NCBI GenBank assembly: GCA_903908265.1
Contig: CAIVRI010000077.1
Location: forward strand, 1 to 41,316
DNA from: an uncultured Pseudomonadota bacterium
Lineage (GTDB): Bacteria > Pseudomonadota > Gammaproteobacteria > Steroidobacterales > Steroidobacteraceae
Length of the DNA: 41,316 nt
Direction of reading: 5' to 3'
In this document: piece after piece, positions 17,457-25,279 of the stretch
Numbering within the stretch: the stretch's first letter is position 1
Layout: each line of letters opens with the position of its first letter
Made by a program: the position numbers and the translations under genes
The notes under the pieces: model-generated
Seen by the model: the letters and a program-made list of their open reading frames with translations, nothing else
The model's database searches: none
What the model was told of the DNA's origin: nothing

Positions 17457-18593
17457 TCACAGTCCAGTCCGGACCCGTGTCCAGGTGCGATTAGCGTAAC
17501 GCGCGTAGCTTAACGACTCTGCACGATGCGGAAGGAATCGCGCGACGACGTCGGGCGCAGGATAGATGATTGGATCTGCCCGCAGTTCATCCGGCTCCAA
17601 TGGCTCGCTCGCCAAATTACCCGTCGGGAATTTGCGGAACTCGGTAAATCCTGCTGCCACATCGGCTTGCATTAAAAAATTGATAAACCGATGGGCATTC
17701 TCAGGATGAGGCGCATCAGCGGGTATGGCTAGCATGTCAAAAGAGCGCAACGCACCCTCTTTGGGCACCATAAATGCAATCTCAACACCGCGACCGGCGT
17801 CGCGGGCCCGATCTCGCGCTTGCAGCACGTCACCGCTCCAGCCGATTGCGATGCACGTCTCGCCGTTGGCCAGATCGTTAATATACTGTGAGCTGTGAAA
17901 ATAGCGGACATAGGGCCTGATCGCCGCAAGCAGACTCTCCGTCTTAGCCAGATCATCAAGGCTCTCGGACGCCGTATCGAGGCCCAGCCAGATCTTTGCC
18001 GAGAAGATGATCTCAGCCTCTTGGTCCAACAAGGTCAATCCGCACGCTTTTAATTTTGCCGCATTCTTGGGATCGAAAATTACTGACCAGCTATCGATCG
18101 GGACGTCACCGAGGACCGCGCGTATCTTGTTGACGTTATAGCCGATTCCGGTGATCACGCCAGCGTAAGGAACGCCATAGCGATTCCCCGGATCGAGCAC
18201 TTCGAGTTGTTTAAGCACCCGAGGATCTAAGTTCTTGAAGTTCGGGAGCTCTGCGCGATCCAGTCGTAACAGCACGCCGGCCTTCGCCTGCCGCTCAAGG
18301 AAGTAGTCGGTTGGCACAACGACGTCGTAGCCCGTACGCCCCGTCAGCAGCTTGGTTTCAAGCACCTCATTACTATCAAAGACGTCATAGTTGACCTTGA
18401 TACCGGTCTCGCTCTCAAAGCGAGCGAGCGCCTCTGGGGCTATGTAATCGGTCCAATTGTAAACGTTCAACACACGCGCTTTGCGCGAAGGACTGGCAGC
18501 AGAGGCCTGACGACTGTCGTCGTGACTTCGGCCACAGGCTGCCAGGCTCGCCACCACGACCAATGCGAGCCACAGCGCACACAGCGAACGCAA
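17457..18593 (-). CDS. potF: Putrescine-binding lipoprotein (PotF-like)
   Basis: The protein is 378 aa. The start is a TTG at 18593, supported by AGAGG nine bases upstream and by the lipoprotein signal that begins there (MRSLCALWLALVVVASLAAC). In Gram-negatives PotF is usually soluble periplasmic, so lipid anchoring is a small departure. Diagnostic stretches are VLNVYNWTDYIAPEALARFE, VNYDVFDSNEVLETKLL, GVITGIGYNVNKI, RYFHSSQYINDLANGE, CIAIGWSGDVLQARDRA, and the end RTWTRVRTGL. The WTDY, SQYINDLANG and IGWSGD segments contain the residues that cage the diamine in E. coli PotF, so putrescine is the likely ligand. Spermidine cannot be excluded. Spacing from puuA is 13 bases. Confidence 0.94.
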   Translation of the reverse strand: MRSLCALWLALVVVASLAACGRSHDDSRQASAASPSRKARVLNVYNWTDYIAPEALARFESETGIKVNYDVFDSNEVLETKLLTGRTGYDVVVPTDYFLERQAKAGVLLRLDRAELPNFKNLDPRVLKQLEVLDPGNRYGVPYAGVITGIGYNVNKIRAVLGDVPIDSWSVIFDPKNAAKLKACGLTLLDQEAEIIFSAKIWLGLDTASESLDDLAKTESLLAAIRPYVRYFHSSQYINDLANGETCIAIGWSGDVLQARDRARDAGRGVEIAFMVPKEGALRSFDMLAIPADAPHPENAHRFINFLMQADVAAGFTEFRKFPTGNLASEPLEPDELRADPIIYPAPDVVARFLPHRAESLSYARYANRTWTRVRTGL

Positions 18594-18606
18594 GTAACGA
18601 GCCCTC

Positions 18607-19947
18607 TTAGACGTTCAACAAGAGATGCTCACGCTCCCAGGCGGAGATCACCTGTAAAAACGCGTCGTGCTCGCAGTCCTTCACTGCAGTGTAGGCAGAC
18701 ACAAACCGTTCGCCGAAGATATCTACCAGCGGCCTGCACTCACGCAGCAGGCGCAACGACTCCGCGAGCGTTCGAGGCAGCTGGAAGGGCAACAGGTAAG
18801 CGCTCCCAGTGATCGGTTCCGTTGGCTTCAGGCCTTCAATCATTCCCAAGTATCCACAGGTTAGTGACGCCGCCATCGCAAGATAAGGGTTCGCATCCGC
18901 TCCGCCAAGGCGGTTTTCTACTCTTCGCGCTGCAGGCGTTGACATTGGTACACGCAGCCCAGCCGTGCGATTGTCATAGCCCCAGTGCACATTGATCGGT
19001 GCCATGCTGTTGGGCGTGGTGCGCCGATAACTGTTGACGTTCGGCGCCAACAACGACATCGCCGCTGGCAGATAGCGCTGCAGGCCGGCAATATGCGCAT
19101 AGAACAGGTTAGACGGGGAACCATCCGCGTTGCTGAAGATATTCTGGCGTGTCTTTGCATCCACAACGCTCTGGTGCAGGTGCATAGCGCTACCCGGTTC
19201 TTTGGCGTGCGGCTTGGCCATGAAAGTGGCATACATTTTGTGTCGCAGCGCCGCCTCACGAGCAGTACGCTTGAACATAAATGCCTGGTCGGCAAGTGAC
19301 ATGGCATCACCGTGTAGGAGATTAATCTCCATTTGCGCGGCGCCGGCTTCGTGAATCAGCGTATCGATTTGCAGATCTTGCGCTTCGCAGTACGCATAAA
19401 CGTCGTCAAACAACGGGTCGAATTCGTTCACCGCGGCAATTGAATAGCTCTGGCGTCCGATTTCCGGACGACCCGAACGACCGATGGGCGGCTTTAGCGG
19501 GTAGTCCGAATCGATGTTCGGCTCCACCAGGTAGAACTCCAGTTCCGGTGCAATCACGGGGTCCCAGCCGTGACTCGCATAAAGGTCCAGCACACGCCGC
19601 AGCAGGTAACGCGGCGCCATGGTGACGGGACGGCCGTCCCCATAGAAGCAGTCGTGAATGACCTGCGCCGTGGGCTCTGCCGCCCAAGGAACAACGCGAA
19701 TCGTCTTAGGGTCCGCCTTCAAAACGATATCGATTTCGGAAGGGTTAATCGCGCTGGCGTCGTCGGGATACTCACCCGTCACCGTCTGCAAAAAGATCGA
19801 TTCAGGAAGGCGCATGCCCTCCTCTTCCATGTACTTCGCGGCCGGCACAACTTTGCCTCGAGCAATGCCTGCAAGGTCCGGAATGATGGCTTCCACTTCT
19901 TGAATGCCGTGGTCTTTGAGAAATTGTCGAATAGGACTCGTCGTCAT
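18607..19947 (-). CDS. puuA: Gamma-glutamylputrescine synthetase (glutamine-synthetase family)
   Basis: The protein is 446 aa. The glutamine-synthetase fold is intact: the N-terminal beta-grasp half (residues 1-105; IPDLAGIARGKVVPA), ELEFYLVEP (metal ligands), HEAGAAQMEINLLHGD, SAMHLHQSVVD (metal/glutamate His), and NVHWGYDNRTAGLRVP plus RRVENRLGGADANPYLAMAA (nucleotide and phosphate binding). The PuuA/SpuI branch uses ATP to join glutamate to putrescine. Assignment over plain glutamine synthetase follows from sequence style and from neighbours: puuD overlaps it by four bases and the putrescine importer is directly downstream. ATG 19947 has AGGTG upstream. The adenylylation Tyr region of true GlnA is absent. 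Confidence 0.93.
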   Translation of the reverse strand: MTTSPIRQFLKDHGIQEVEAIIPDLAGIARGKVVPAAKYMEEEGMRLPESIFLQTVTGEYPDDASAINPSEIDIVLKADPKTIRVVPWAAEPTAQVIHDCFYGDGRPVTMAPRYLLRRVLDLYASHGWDPVIAPELEFYLVEPNIDSDYPLKPPIGRSGRPEIGRQSYSIAAVNEFDPLFDDVYAYCEAQDLQIDTLIHEAGAAQMEINLLHGDAMSLADQAFMFKRTAREAALRHKMYATFMAKPHAKEPGSAMHLHQSVVDAKTRQNIFSNADGSPSNLFYAHIAGLQRYLPAAMSLLAPNVNSYRRTTPNSMAPINVHWGYDNRTAGLRVPMSTPAARRVENRLGGADANPYLAMAASLTCGYLGMIEGLKPTEPITGSAYLLPFQLPRTLAESLRLLRECRPLVDIFGERFVSAYTAVKDCEHDAFLQVISAWEREHLLLNV

Positions 19948-20729
19948 GATGCACCTGTCGAGTAATGCACCTCCCCACGGGAGCGTGCGTAGACCCTAGC
20001 GGCGTCACCAAACGCCTGGAAAAGGGTCTTGGAAAATTCGTTCTGAGTGGAGCGCCACTCTGGATGCCACTGTACGGCCACCGCAAAACTCTGCGCTGCA
20101 GCGACCCGGATCGCCTCAATCAGACCATCGGGCGCCACGCCCTCCGCCACCAGACCGTCGCCCAAGCGATCGATGCCCTGCTGATGCAGCGAGTTGACCC
20201 GGATACGGCGCGTGCCGGCAAGCGTTGCCAAAGCACCACCCTCCAAAAGGTCTAGATCGTGCGCAGGCGCGTACTGCTCTTCGAGCGGCACATCGCCATT
20301 TTCACGGTGATCGGCATACGGTGCAACGTCCTGCACGCGTTGGTGGAGTGTGCCCCCATAAGCGACGTTCAGTTCCTGAAAACCGCGGCAGATCGCCAGC
20401 AGCGGAATTCCTGCGGCGACGATTTCCGGAATGAGGGAGAGGGTCGTCTCGTCACGCTCAGGATCGTGCCAAGTGCCGGGCGCGCTCTGTGGCCCATCGT
20501 AGCGGTGCGGTTCGACATTTGAGGGGCTCCCGGTCAATAGGACGCCATCACAGCGCTCTAATAGAGCCAAGCGATCATCGTGCCCGCCGAAAGAAGGCAT
20601 TACCAGCGGCGTTGCACCGGCCGAGTCACGTATCGCGGCCAAGTACTTTTCGCCAACGCAATGGAACCAGTGACTGCCGAGCAGTCTACGGTCAGCGGGG
20701 ACGCCAATAATAGGTTTGCGCGCGAACAT
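19944..20729 (-). CDS. puuD: Gamma-glutamyl-GABA hydrolase (class I amidotransferase-like)
   Basis: The protein is 261 aa, matching E. coli PuuD throughout: PIIGVPADRR, GEKYLAAIRDSAGATPL, LLTGSPSNVEPHRY, the nucleophile elbow LAICRGFQELN with Cys114, HRENGDVPLEEQYAPAHD, VNSLHQQGID, and the catalytic His222 and Glu224 in AVQWHPEW. It hydrolyses gamma-glutamyl-GABA to glutamate and GABA, the last step of the glutamylated-putrescine route. It is the first gene of the cluster. A perfect inverted repeat begins at the start codon and there is only a weak ribosome site (TAAGAT), which suggests control at this point. The oxidase and dehydrogenase for the middle steps (puuB, puuC) are not in the window. 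Confidence 0.94.
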   Translation of the reverse strand: MFARKPIIGVPADRRLLGSHWFHCVGEKYLAAIRDSAGATPLVMPSFGGHDDRLALLERCDGVLLTGSPSNVEPHRYDGPQSAPGTWHDPERDETTLSLIPEIVAAGIPLLAICRGFQELNVAYGGTLHQRVQDVAPYADHRENGDVPLEEQYAPAHDLDLLEGGALATLAGTRRIRVNSLHQQGIDRLGDGLVAEGVAPDGLIEAIRVAAAQSFAVAVQWHPEWRSTQNEFSKTLFQAFGDAARVYARSRGEVHYSTGAS

Positions 20730-20746
20730 GTTTATTATCTTAAACA
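20729..20746. promoter_or_regulatory. Perfect palindrome TGTTTA-N6-TAAACA at the puuD start
   Basis: TGTTTATTATCTTAAACA has two exact six-base arms. Its first base is the A of the puuD ATG read on the minus strand, so a bound protein would cover the ribosome site. The core ATCTTAAAC recurs at 20935-20943, beside a TATAAT-like hexamer on the minus strand (20932-20927) with no good -35 at 17 bases. The PuuR-like repressor gene lies 4 kb away. The E. coli PuuR box (AAAATATAATGAACA) is AT-rich too but not the same sequence. The rest of 20747-20953 shows nothing else. Confidence 0.35.
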
Positions 20747-20953
20747 GACGCGTCGCTTAAGGTGTCGCGCCCGAGGCCTCATTTAACCACAACAGAACCC
20801 AGCCCGTCGCCCCAGAGAGCGCTTATAAGTGCCAATAGACGCCGCTTTTTGCGCCGGCAAGCGCCTGTCACGGTCAGCCTGCTGGGTAGACGCCGCACCG
20901 GCCTGTGATGCTGGCGCGGGCCTCTAATTATAAAATCTTAAACGGGAGCGTCC

Positions 20954-23131
20954 TCAGGCGAAGACTTTGGGTCGCAAAAGGAAACAGCGATGGATACGCG
21001 GATGGCGCTCAAAGTCCCGCGGCACCGTAGCGCGCGAAATATCCTCGACCGCGGCGATCGCCGTGAGAGAGGCATCCATTTCAAAGCGGGTGAAGTTAGT
21101 CGAGAACACCAAGATCCCGCCCGGCGCCACCAGCCTAAGTGTCGACTCCAGCAGCGCGACGTGGTCCCGCTGCACGTCTAGGGTTTCAGACATGCGTTTA
21201 GAGTTTGAGAACGTCGGTGGGTCGAGAAAGATCAAATCCCACCCGCCACTGGGTGCGTTACGTACCCACTCGAGCGCATCAGCCTGCACCAAGACATGCT
21301 CGCGCCCATCGAAGCCATTTAACTCGAGGTTCCGGTACGCCCACTCCAGATAGGTCCTCGACATATCGACAGTGGTCGTTGAGGTCGCCCCGCCAGCCGC
21401 GGCATACACCGTCGCGCTTCCCGTATAGGCGAATAGGTTGAGGAAACGTCGCCCCGCCGCCAATTCACGCACCCGCGCGCGGGTCATTCGATGATCGAGA
21501 AACAAGCCGGTATCTAGATAATCATCGAAATTCACGAGAAAACGCAGACCACCTTCGGCGACTTCGTGGAACGCTTGTTCACTGGCGAGCTTCGTGTACT
21601 GATCCAGCCCTTTGCGGCGTCGCCGAGTGCGGAACCAAATGCGGTCCTCTGGCACACCCAACACTTCCGGTAAGACAGAAACCGCTTCTGCGCGACGGTT
21701 ACGCACCCGCTCCTCCATAACGGAAGCGGGCGCTGCATATTCCTGCACATAGGCGTAGCGCCCGGCATTCGTATCGTTCGACCCATAAACGTCGATCGCG
21801 AAGGAATACTCCGGCATATCCGCGTCGTAGACGCGCCAACAGGTCACGCCCTCGCGCCGGGCCCATTTGCCCAACGTATCGAGATTTTTGCGCAGTCGAT
21901 TGGCAAACATCTGGGCACCGCCACTCTCCCGGCGCGCCGGATCGACCGGCGGCAAGTGTCCCGGCCGGTGTTCACGCGGCCGACTAGATACGGACACATC
22001 AAAACGCAGCAAATGTGCCTCGATTGGTCCGTTGTACAAGTGATGCCGGCGTTTAGCATCCAGGCCGATCTCTCGACCCAAACCTGGATTGCCGGTAAAT
22101 ACGGCCGCCTGCCACCCATCAAAGCGTTCTCGCAAGACGAGGCCTAGTTCGCGATACAACGCGCGCAAGCCCTCTTCCTCGCCCAAACGTTCGCCATAAG
22201 GCGGGTTCACCAAGAGCAAGCCTTTCTCAGCCGGCCGTGTGACCCGAGCCAACGGCATCGTCTGTAACTTCACAATGCGCTCTACACCAGCGAGACGCGC
22301 ACCCTCCTGCGCCGCCTGAATAGCCCGCGGATCGATGTCGCTGCCGAAAATCCGGTCTGGCTCGAACTGTGCGCAGGTACTGCGCGACTGCGCCTCCTCG
22401 AGCAGTCGCGCCCACAGGGCAGCATCGTGTTGGGCCCAGCCGAGAAAACCGAAATACTTGCGGGTGATGCCAGGCGCCGTATCCGTGGCAATCAGTGCCG
22501 CCTCAATGGGCAGCGTGCCGGACCCACACATCGGATCGACGAAGGCACCACCAGCAGCCGCGATATCGGCCCAACCGGCGCGTAGCAATAGGGTGGCCGC
22601 AAGATTTTCCTTCAGCGGCGCTGCCACGCCAGCGCCACGCCAGTCGCGACGATGGAGACTATCGCCCGACAGATCGATCGCAAATGTGGCCCGATCGGCA
22701 ACAACGCGGACGCTAACCCGGACATCCGGATGGGCCGTATCGATATTCGGCCGATCTCCCCGCAACTCCCGCAACTGATCGACGATCGCATCCTTGACCT
22801 TGAGCGCACCAAAACGCGTGTGTGTCACCGCCGACCGGACACTGTCGAAATCCACCGCCAACGTGGCCGACGGGCCCAGATGTAGGCTCCAGTCGATCTC
22901 GCGCGCGGAGGCATACAGCGCCTCAGGCGTCCCCGCATCACCCACATGCAGGGTCATCAGGACACGACTGGCAACGCGGGACCACAGGCACGCGCGATAA
23001 GCGACCTCGAGCGATCCAGAGCAGGTGGAGCCAGAGGGGCGCTCCCGCAGCTCCTGCGCACCAAAGGTGCCGAGTTCTGCGGTGAGTAAATCAGCGGCGC
23101 CGCGAGGGGCCGTAGCAACAAAATCGGGCAT
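20954..23131 (-). CDS. rlmL: Bifunctional 23S rRNA methyltransferase RlmKL
   Basis: The protein is 725 aa, the length of the gammaproteobacterial fusion. Residues 45-155 form the THUMP RNA-binding domain. The RlmL half (m2G2445) carries FVDPMCGSGTLPIEAALIA and the N2-guanine motif LLVNPPYGERLGEEEG. The RlmK half (m7G2069) has FLNLFAYTGSATVYAA, TTTVDMSRTYLEWA and LIFLDPPTFSNSKRM. ATG 23131 shares its last base pair position with the stop of the upstream exonuclease gene (TGATG) and has GTGGAG eight bases upstream. It acts on the large ribosomal subunit precursor. In other bacterial groups the halves are separate genes, so the fusion supports a gammaproteobacterial origin. Confidence 0.97.
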   Translation of the reverse strand: MPDFVATAPRGAADLLTAELGTFGAQELRERPSGSTCSGSLEVAYRACLWSRVASRVLMTLHVGDAGTPEALYASAREIDWSLHLGPSATLAVDFDSVRSAVTHTRFGALKVKDAIVDQLRELRGDRPNIDTAHPDVRVSVRVVADRATFAIDLSGDSLHRRDWRGAGVAAPLKENLAATLLLRAGWADIAAAGGAFVDPMCGSGTLPIEAALIATDTAPGITRKYFGFLGWAQHDAALWARLLEEAQSRSTCAQFEPDRIFGSDIDPRAIQAAQEGARLAGVERIVKLQTMPLARVTRPAEKGLLLVNPPYGERLGEEEGLRALYRELGLVLRERFDGWQAAVFTGNPGLGREIGLDAKRRHHLYNGPIEAHLLRFDVSVSSRPREHRPGHLPPVDPARRESGGAQMFANRLRKNLDTLGKWARREGVTCWRVYDADMPEYSFAIDVYGSNDTNAGRYAYVQEYAAPASVMEERVRNRRAEAVSVLPEVLGVPEDRIWFRTRRRRKGLDQYTKLASEQAFHEVAEGGLRFLVNFDDYLDTGLFLDHRMTRARVRELAAGRRFLNLFAYTGSATVYAAAGGATSTTTVDMSRTYLEWAYRNLELNGFDGREHVLVQADALEWVRNAPSGGWDLIFLDPPTFSNSKRMSETLDVQRDHVALLESTLRLVAPGGILVFSTNFTRFEMDASLTAIAAVEDISRATVPRDFERHPRIHRCFLLRPKVFA

Positions 23132-24561
23132 CAGACGAGCTCCACGACGCGGGCCTGACCCGGATCATCAAAGAATCGGCGCAGTATGCGGTAGATATCG
23201 GGATCAAAGTCAGCACTATCGACCGGTATCAGTTCACGAGCATCCATTTCGTCACGCACAGTACCGAGGTAGCGCCAGCCCTCGATCACGTGAAAATCCT
23301 GACATCCGCGCCAATCGCTCTCCACCACGGCCACCCGGCCACGAAATGGCCAGGGCACAATGCGACTACTAGCAAACGCCACACGGGCACGGACATTATG
23401 CAGCCCCGGCGCTTCATGGCCCAGACAGGCGCCCTTGCAGCGCCCAAGTTGGTACGCAAAACAGGAGGCGCCCTCATCGCTGACACCCCGCCCAGCGTCG
23501 AGGCCGAGCGCTTTGGGACACAGCCGATGTGCACGGCAAATTTCTTCGGCGGCACGTAAGGCGGTCTTTGCATCTTTATAGAGGCCGAAATAGTCCCCCT
23601 CCGAAATGACCGTGGACTGCTCGATAGCCACCACGTCTAAGCGGTCTAGGCCCTGCGACCCGGGTACGAAGTGCAAGGTGACGGCGTGCGCGTTACGCAA
23701 GCGCCGATTGTGCAGCGGCTTGGTCTGCTTGACCGCACGCGCCTCGCTAAGCAAAGCGCCCAATTCACCTGCTGTTTCCGTCCATTCCACACGCTGCACC
23801 AAACGGGCCAACTTCGCTTCAGACACCGAGCGGTGTTCTGCTGCAAAATGTTCAAGCACACGCTTGCGTATATTCTTACTCTTGCCGACATAGAGCAGCG
23901 CGCCTTCCTCACCGTATAAACGGTAGACCCCAGGCGCCTCAGGCAGTTCGTCCGCAAGATCCGCCCCTAACTGAGGGGGCAGTGACGTCTCCGTCAGTAG
24001 GCCATCAACCAGCGCGACCAGTCGATCTTCAGCCACTTCTCGCCGCCAGATGGCCAGCAGGTCACGTAACACCGTGGCATCTCCCAATGCACGATGACGC
24101 GCCGCACACGACAGTCCATGACGCGCCATGACCGAATCGAGGTTGTGTCGTGGGTGCTCGGGATAAATACGTCGAGATAGTTTGACGGTGCAAAGCACCG
24201 GCGAGACGAAGCGTAGCCCCAGTCGCAATAACTCTGCGCGCACGAAACCATAGTCAAATCGCGCGTTATGGGCCACGAACAAGCGCCCTGAGAGTCGCTC
24301 CAGTAGTTCGCGATGCACGTCCTCAAATGAGGGGGCATCCGCCACCATCTCGTTGCTTATGCCGGTAAAATCCTCAATCTGCGAGGGAATGCGGACGCCG
24401 GGATGCACCAGAGTGCTCCAGACGCGCTCCGAGCCGTCCCGATCGATCTCGATCAGACCGATTTCGATGATGCGGTTTCTGGACGGGTGACCGCCGGTGG
24501 TCTCCAGATCAAGGCAGACTAAATCGCGATCGAGTCCGCGGCCGGAGTTCGCTGAAGACAA
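23131..24561 (-). CDS. DnaQ-like 3'-5' exonuclease fused to UvrC/Cho-like GIY-YIG nuclease
   Basis: The protein is 476 aa, starting at TTG 24561 with GGAG eight bases upstream; no other in-frame start keeps the first exonuclease motif. Residues 12-180 are a DEDDh exonuclease: D18-L-E20 in CLDLETTGG, then HNARFDYGFV and HRALGDATVL. Residues about 210-290 are a GIY-YIG domain: PGVYRLYGEEGALLYVGKSK, IRKRVLEHF. Beyond it CFAYQLGRCKGAC, with an earlier Cys in RLCPKALG, repeats the four-cysteine pattern of UvrC. The UvrB-binding and C-terminal RNaseH-like parts of UvrC are missing, as in Cho. The expected role is incision next to a DNA lesion coupled to 3' trimming; that is inference. It is coupled to rlmKL by a one-base overlap. 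Confidence 0.92.
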   Translation of the reverse strand: MSSANSGRGLDRDLVCLDLETTGGHPSRNRIIEIGLIEIDRDGSERVWSTLVHPGVRIPSQIEDFTGISNEMVADAPSFEDVHRELLERLSGRLFVAHNARFDYGFVRAELLRLGLRFVSPVLCTVKLSRRIYPEHPRHNLDSVMARHGLSCAARHRALGDATVLRDLLAIWRREVAEDRLVALVDGLLTETSLPPQLGADLADELPEAPGVYRLYGEEGALLYVGKSKNIRKRVLEHFAAEHRSVSEAKLARLVQRVEWTETAGELGALLSEARAVKQTKPLHNRRLRNAHAVTLHFVPGSQGLDRLDVVAIEQSTVISEGDYFGLYKDAKTALRAAEEICRAHRLCPKALGLDAGRGVSDEGASCFAYQLGRCKGACLGHEAPGLHNVRARVAFASSRIVPWPFRGRVAVVESDWRGCQDFHVIEGWRYLGTVRDEMDARELIPVDSADFDPDIYRILRRFFDDPGQARVVELV

Positions 24562-24608
24562 GGGTGTTGCTCCGAAAGTCCGCTCATCACGCGCCAGCGG
24601 CGCGCGAT

Positions 24609-25163
24609 TCAGTAATTCGGCGGTGTGCTGGCGCTAATGATCTCACAATCCTCGTCCCCCACGTTGCGCATGCGATAGGGCACCGCCGTTGAGAAGTAAT
24701 ACCCATCGCCTGGCCGCAATACCGTGACTTCGCTGCCAACTGTCAGTTCGACGCACCCTTTGACCACAACCCCACCCTTCTCGCCCGGATGCGCCAACCG
24801 ATCAGGCCCGGTATCGCCACCCGGGGCATAACGCTCGTGCAGGATGCACATGGCGCGCTGGGGCCTGCGGCTGGCAACCAAACGCAGCTCGACCGCACCG
24901 ACGGACACCGCGGTTAGTTCGCTCGCCGAATAGCGCACTGAGGGCGCCGGTGCAGGAGCCGCGGCAAAAAATTCAGCGATCGTGGTCGGGATCCCATCGA
25001 GGACTTTCATCAAGGATCCGACGGACGGACTGACCCGATTCTGTTCGATCAGGGAAATCATCCCATTGGTCACGTGTGCCCGTTTGGCCAACTCCCGCTG
25101 CGACAGGCCGTGTGCGACTCGCAATGCACGCAGTTGCGCGCCGACGTCAAAGGACTCGGTCAC
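24609..25163 (-). CDS. puuR: PuuR-like XRE/cupin transcriptional repressor
   Basis: The protein is 184 aa from GTG 25163. Residues 8-65 are an XRE helix-turn-helix (LRALRVAHGLSQRELAKRAH, NGMISLIEQNRVSPSVGSLM). Residues 105-180 are a cupin: ERYAPGGDTG, HPGEKGGVVVKGCVELTVG, LRPGDGYYFSTAVPYRMRN, IISASTPPNY. It is collinear with E. coli PuuR, including its last residues (IISAHTP in E. coli). PuuR represses putrescine-utilisation genes and is released by putrescine. The targets here are probably the puuD cluster and perhaps gabP or the porin; that is inference. No strong ribosome site precedes the GTG and no in-frame ATG lies upstream. It is followed by the exonuclease gene after 47 bases. Confidence 0.88.
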   Translation of the reverse strand: MTESFDVGAQLRALRVAHGLSQRELAKRAHVTNGMISLIEQNRVSPSVGSLMKVLDGIPTTIAEFFAAAPAPAPSVRYSASELTAVSVGAVELRLVASRRPQRAMCILHERYAPGGDTGPDRLAHPGEKGGVVVKGCVELTVGSEVTVLRPGDGYYFSTAVPYRMRNVGDEDCEIISASTPPNY

Positions 25164-25236
25164 GCGCTTAATTCGAGTTTCATAATCATCAACATAGCGG
25201 ACTAAATATCCGACAGGGCGCCTGCGGAGTCAAATG

Positions 25237-25271
25237 GCTGGCGATTACGCAGGCTGTGAGTAATCGCCAGC
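25237..25271. terminator. 12-bp perfect hairpin after the porin-like gene
   Basis: GCTGGCGATTAC and GTAATCGCCAGC pair perfectly around an 11-base loop, nine bases past the stop of the barrel gene at 25280. The strand after it has only a short T stretch (CATTTG). It probably terminates the barrel transcript or protects its 3' end. It also lies upstream of the puuR-like gene, so a role in that leader is possible. Confidence 0.55.
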
Positions 25272-25279
25272 GGCGCAAC

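Noticed and set aside
20820-20880. GC-rich stretch after rlmKL considered as a terminator
   Set aside because: The GGCGC elements are in direct, not inverted, orientation and form no convincing stem before the T run.
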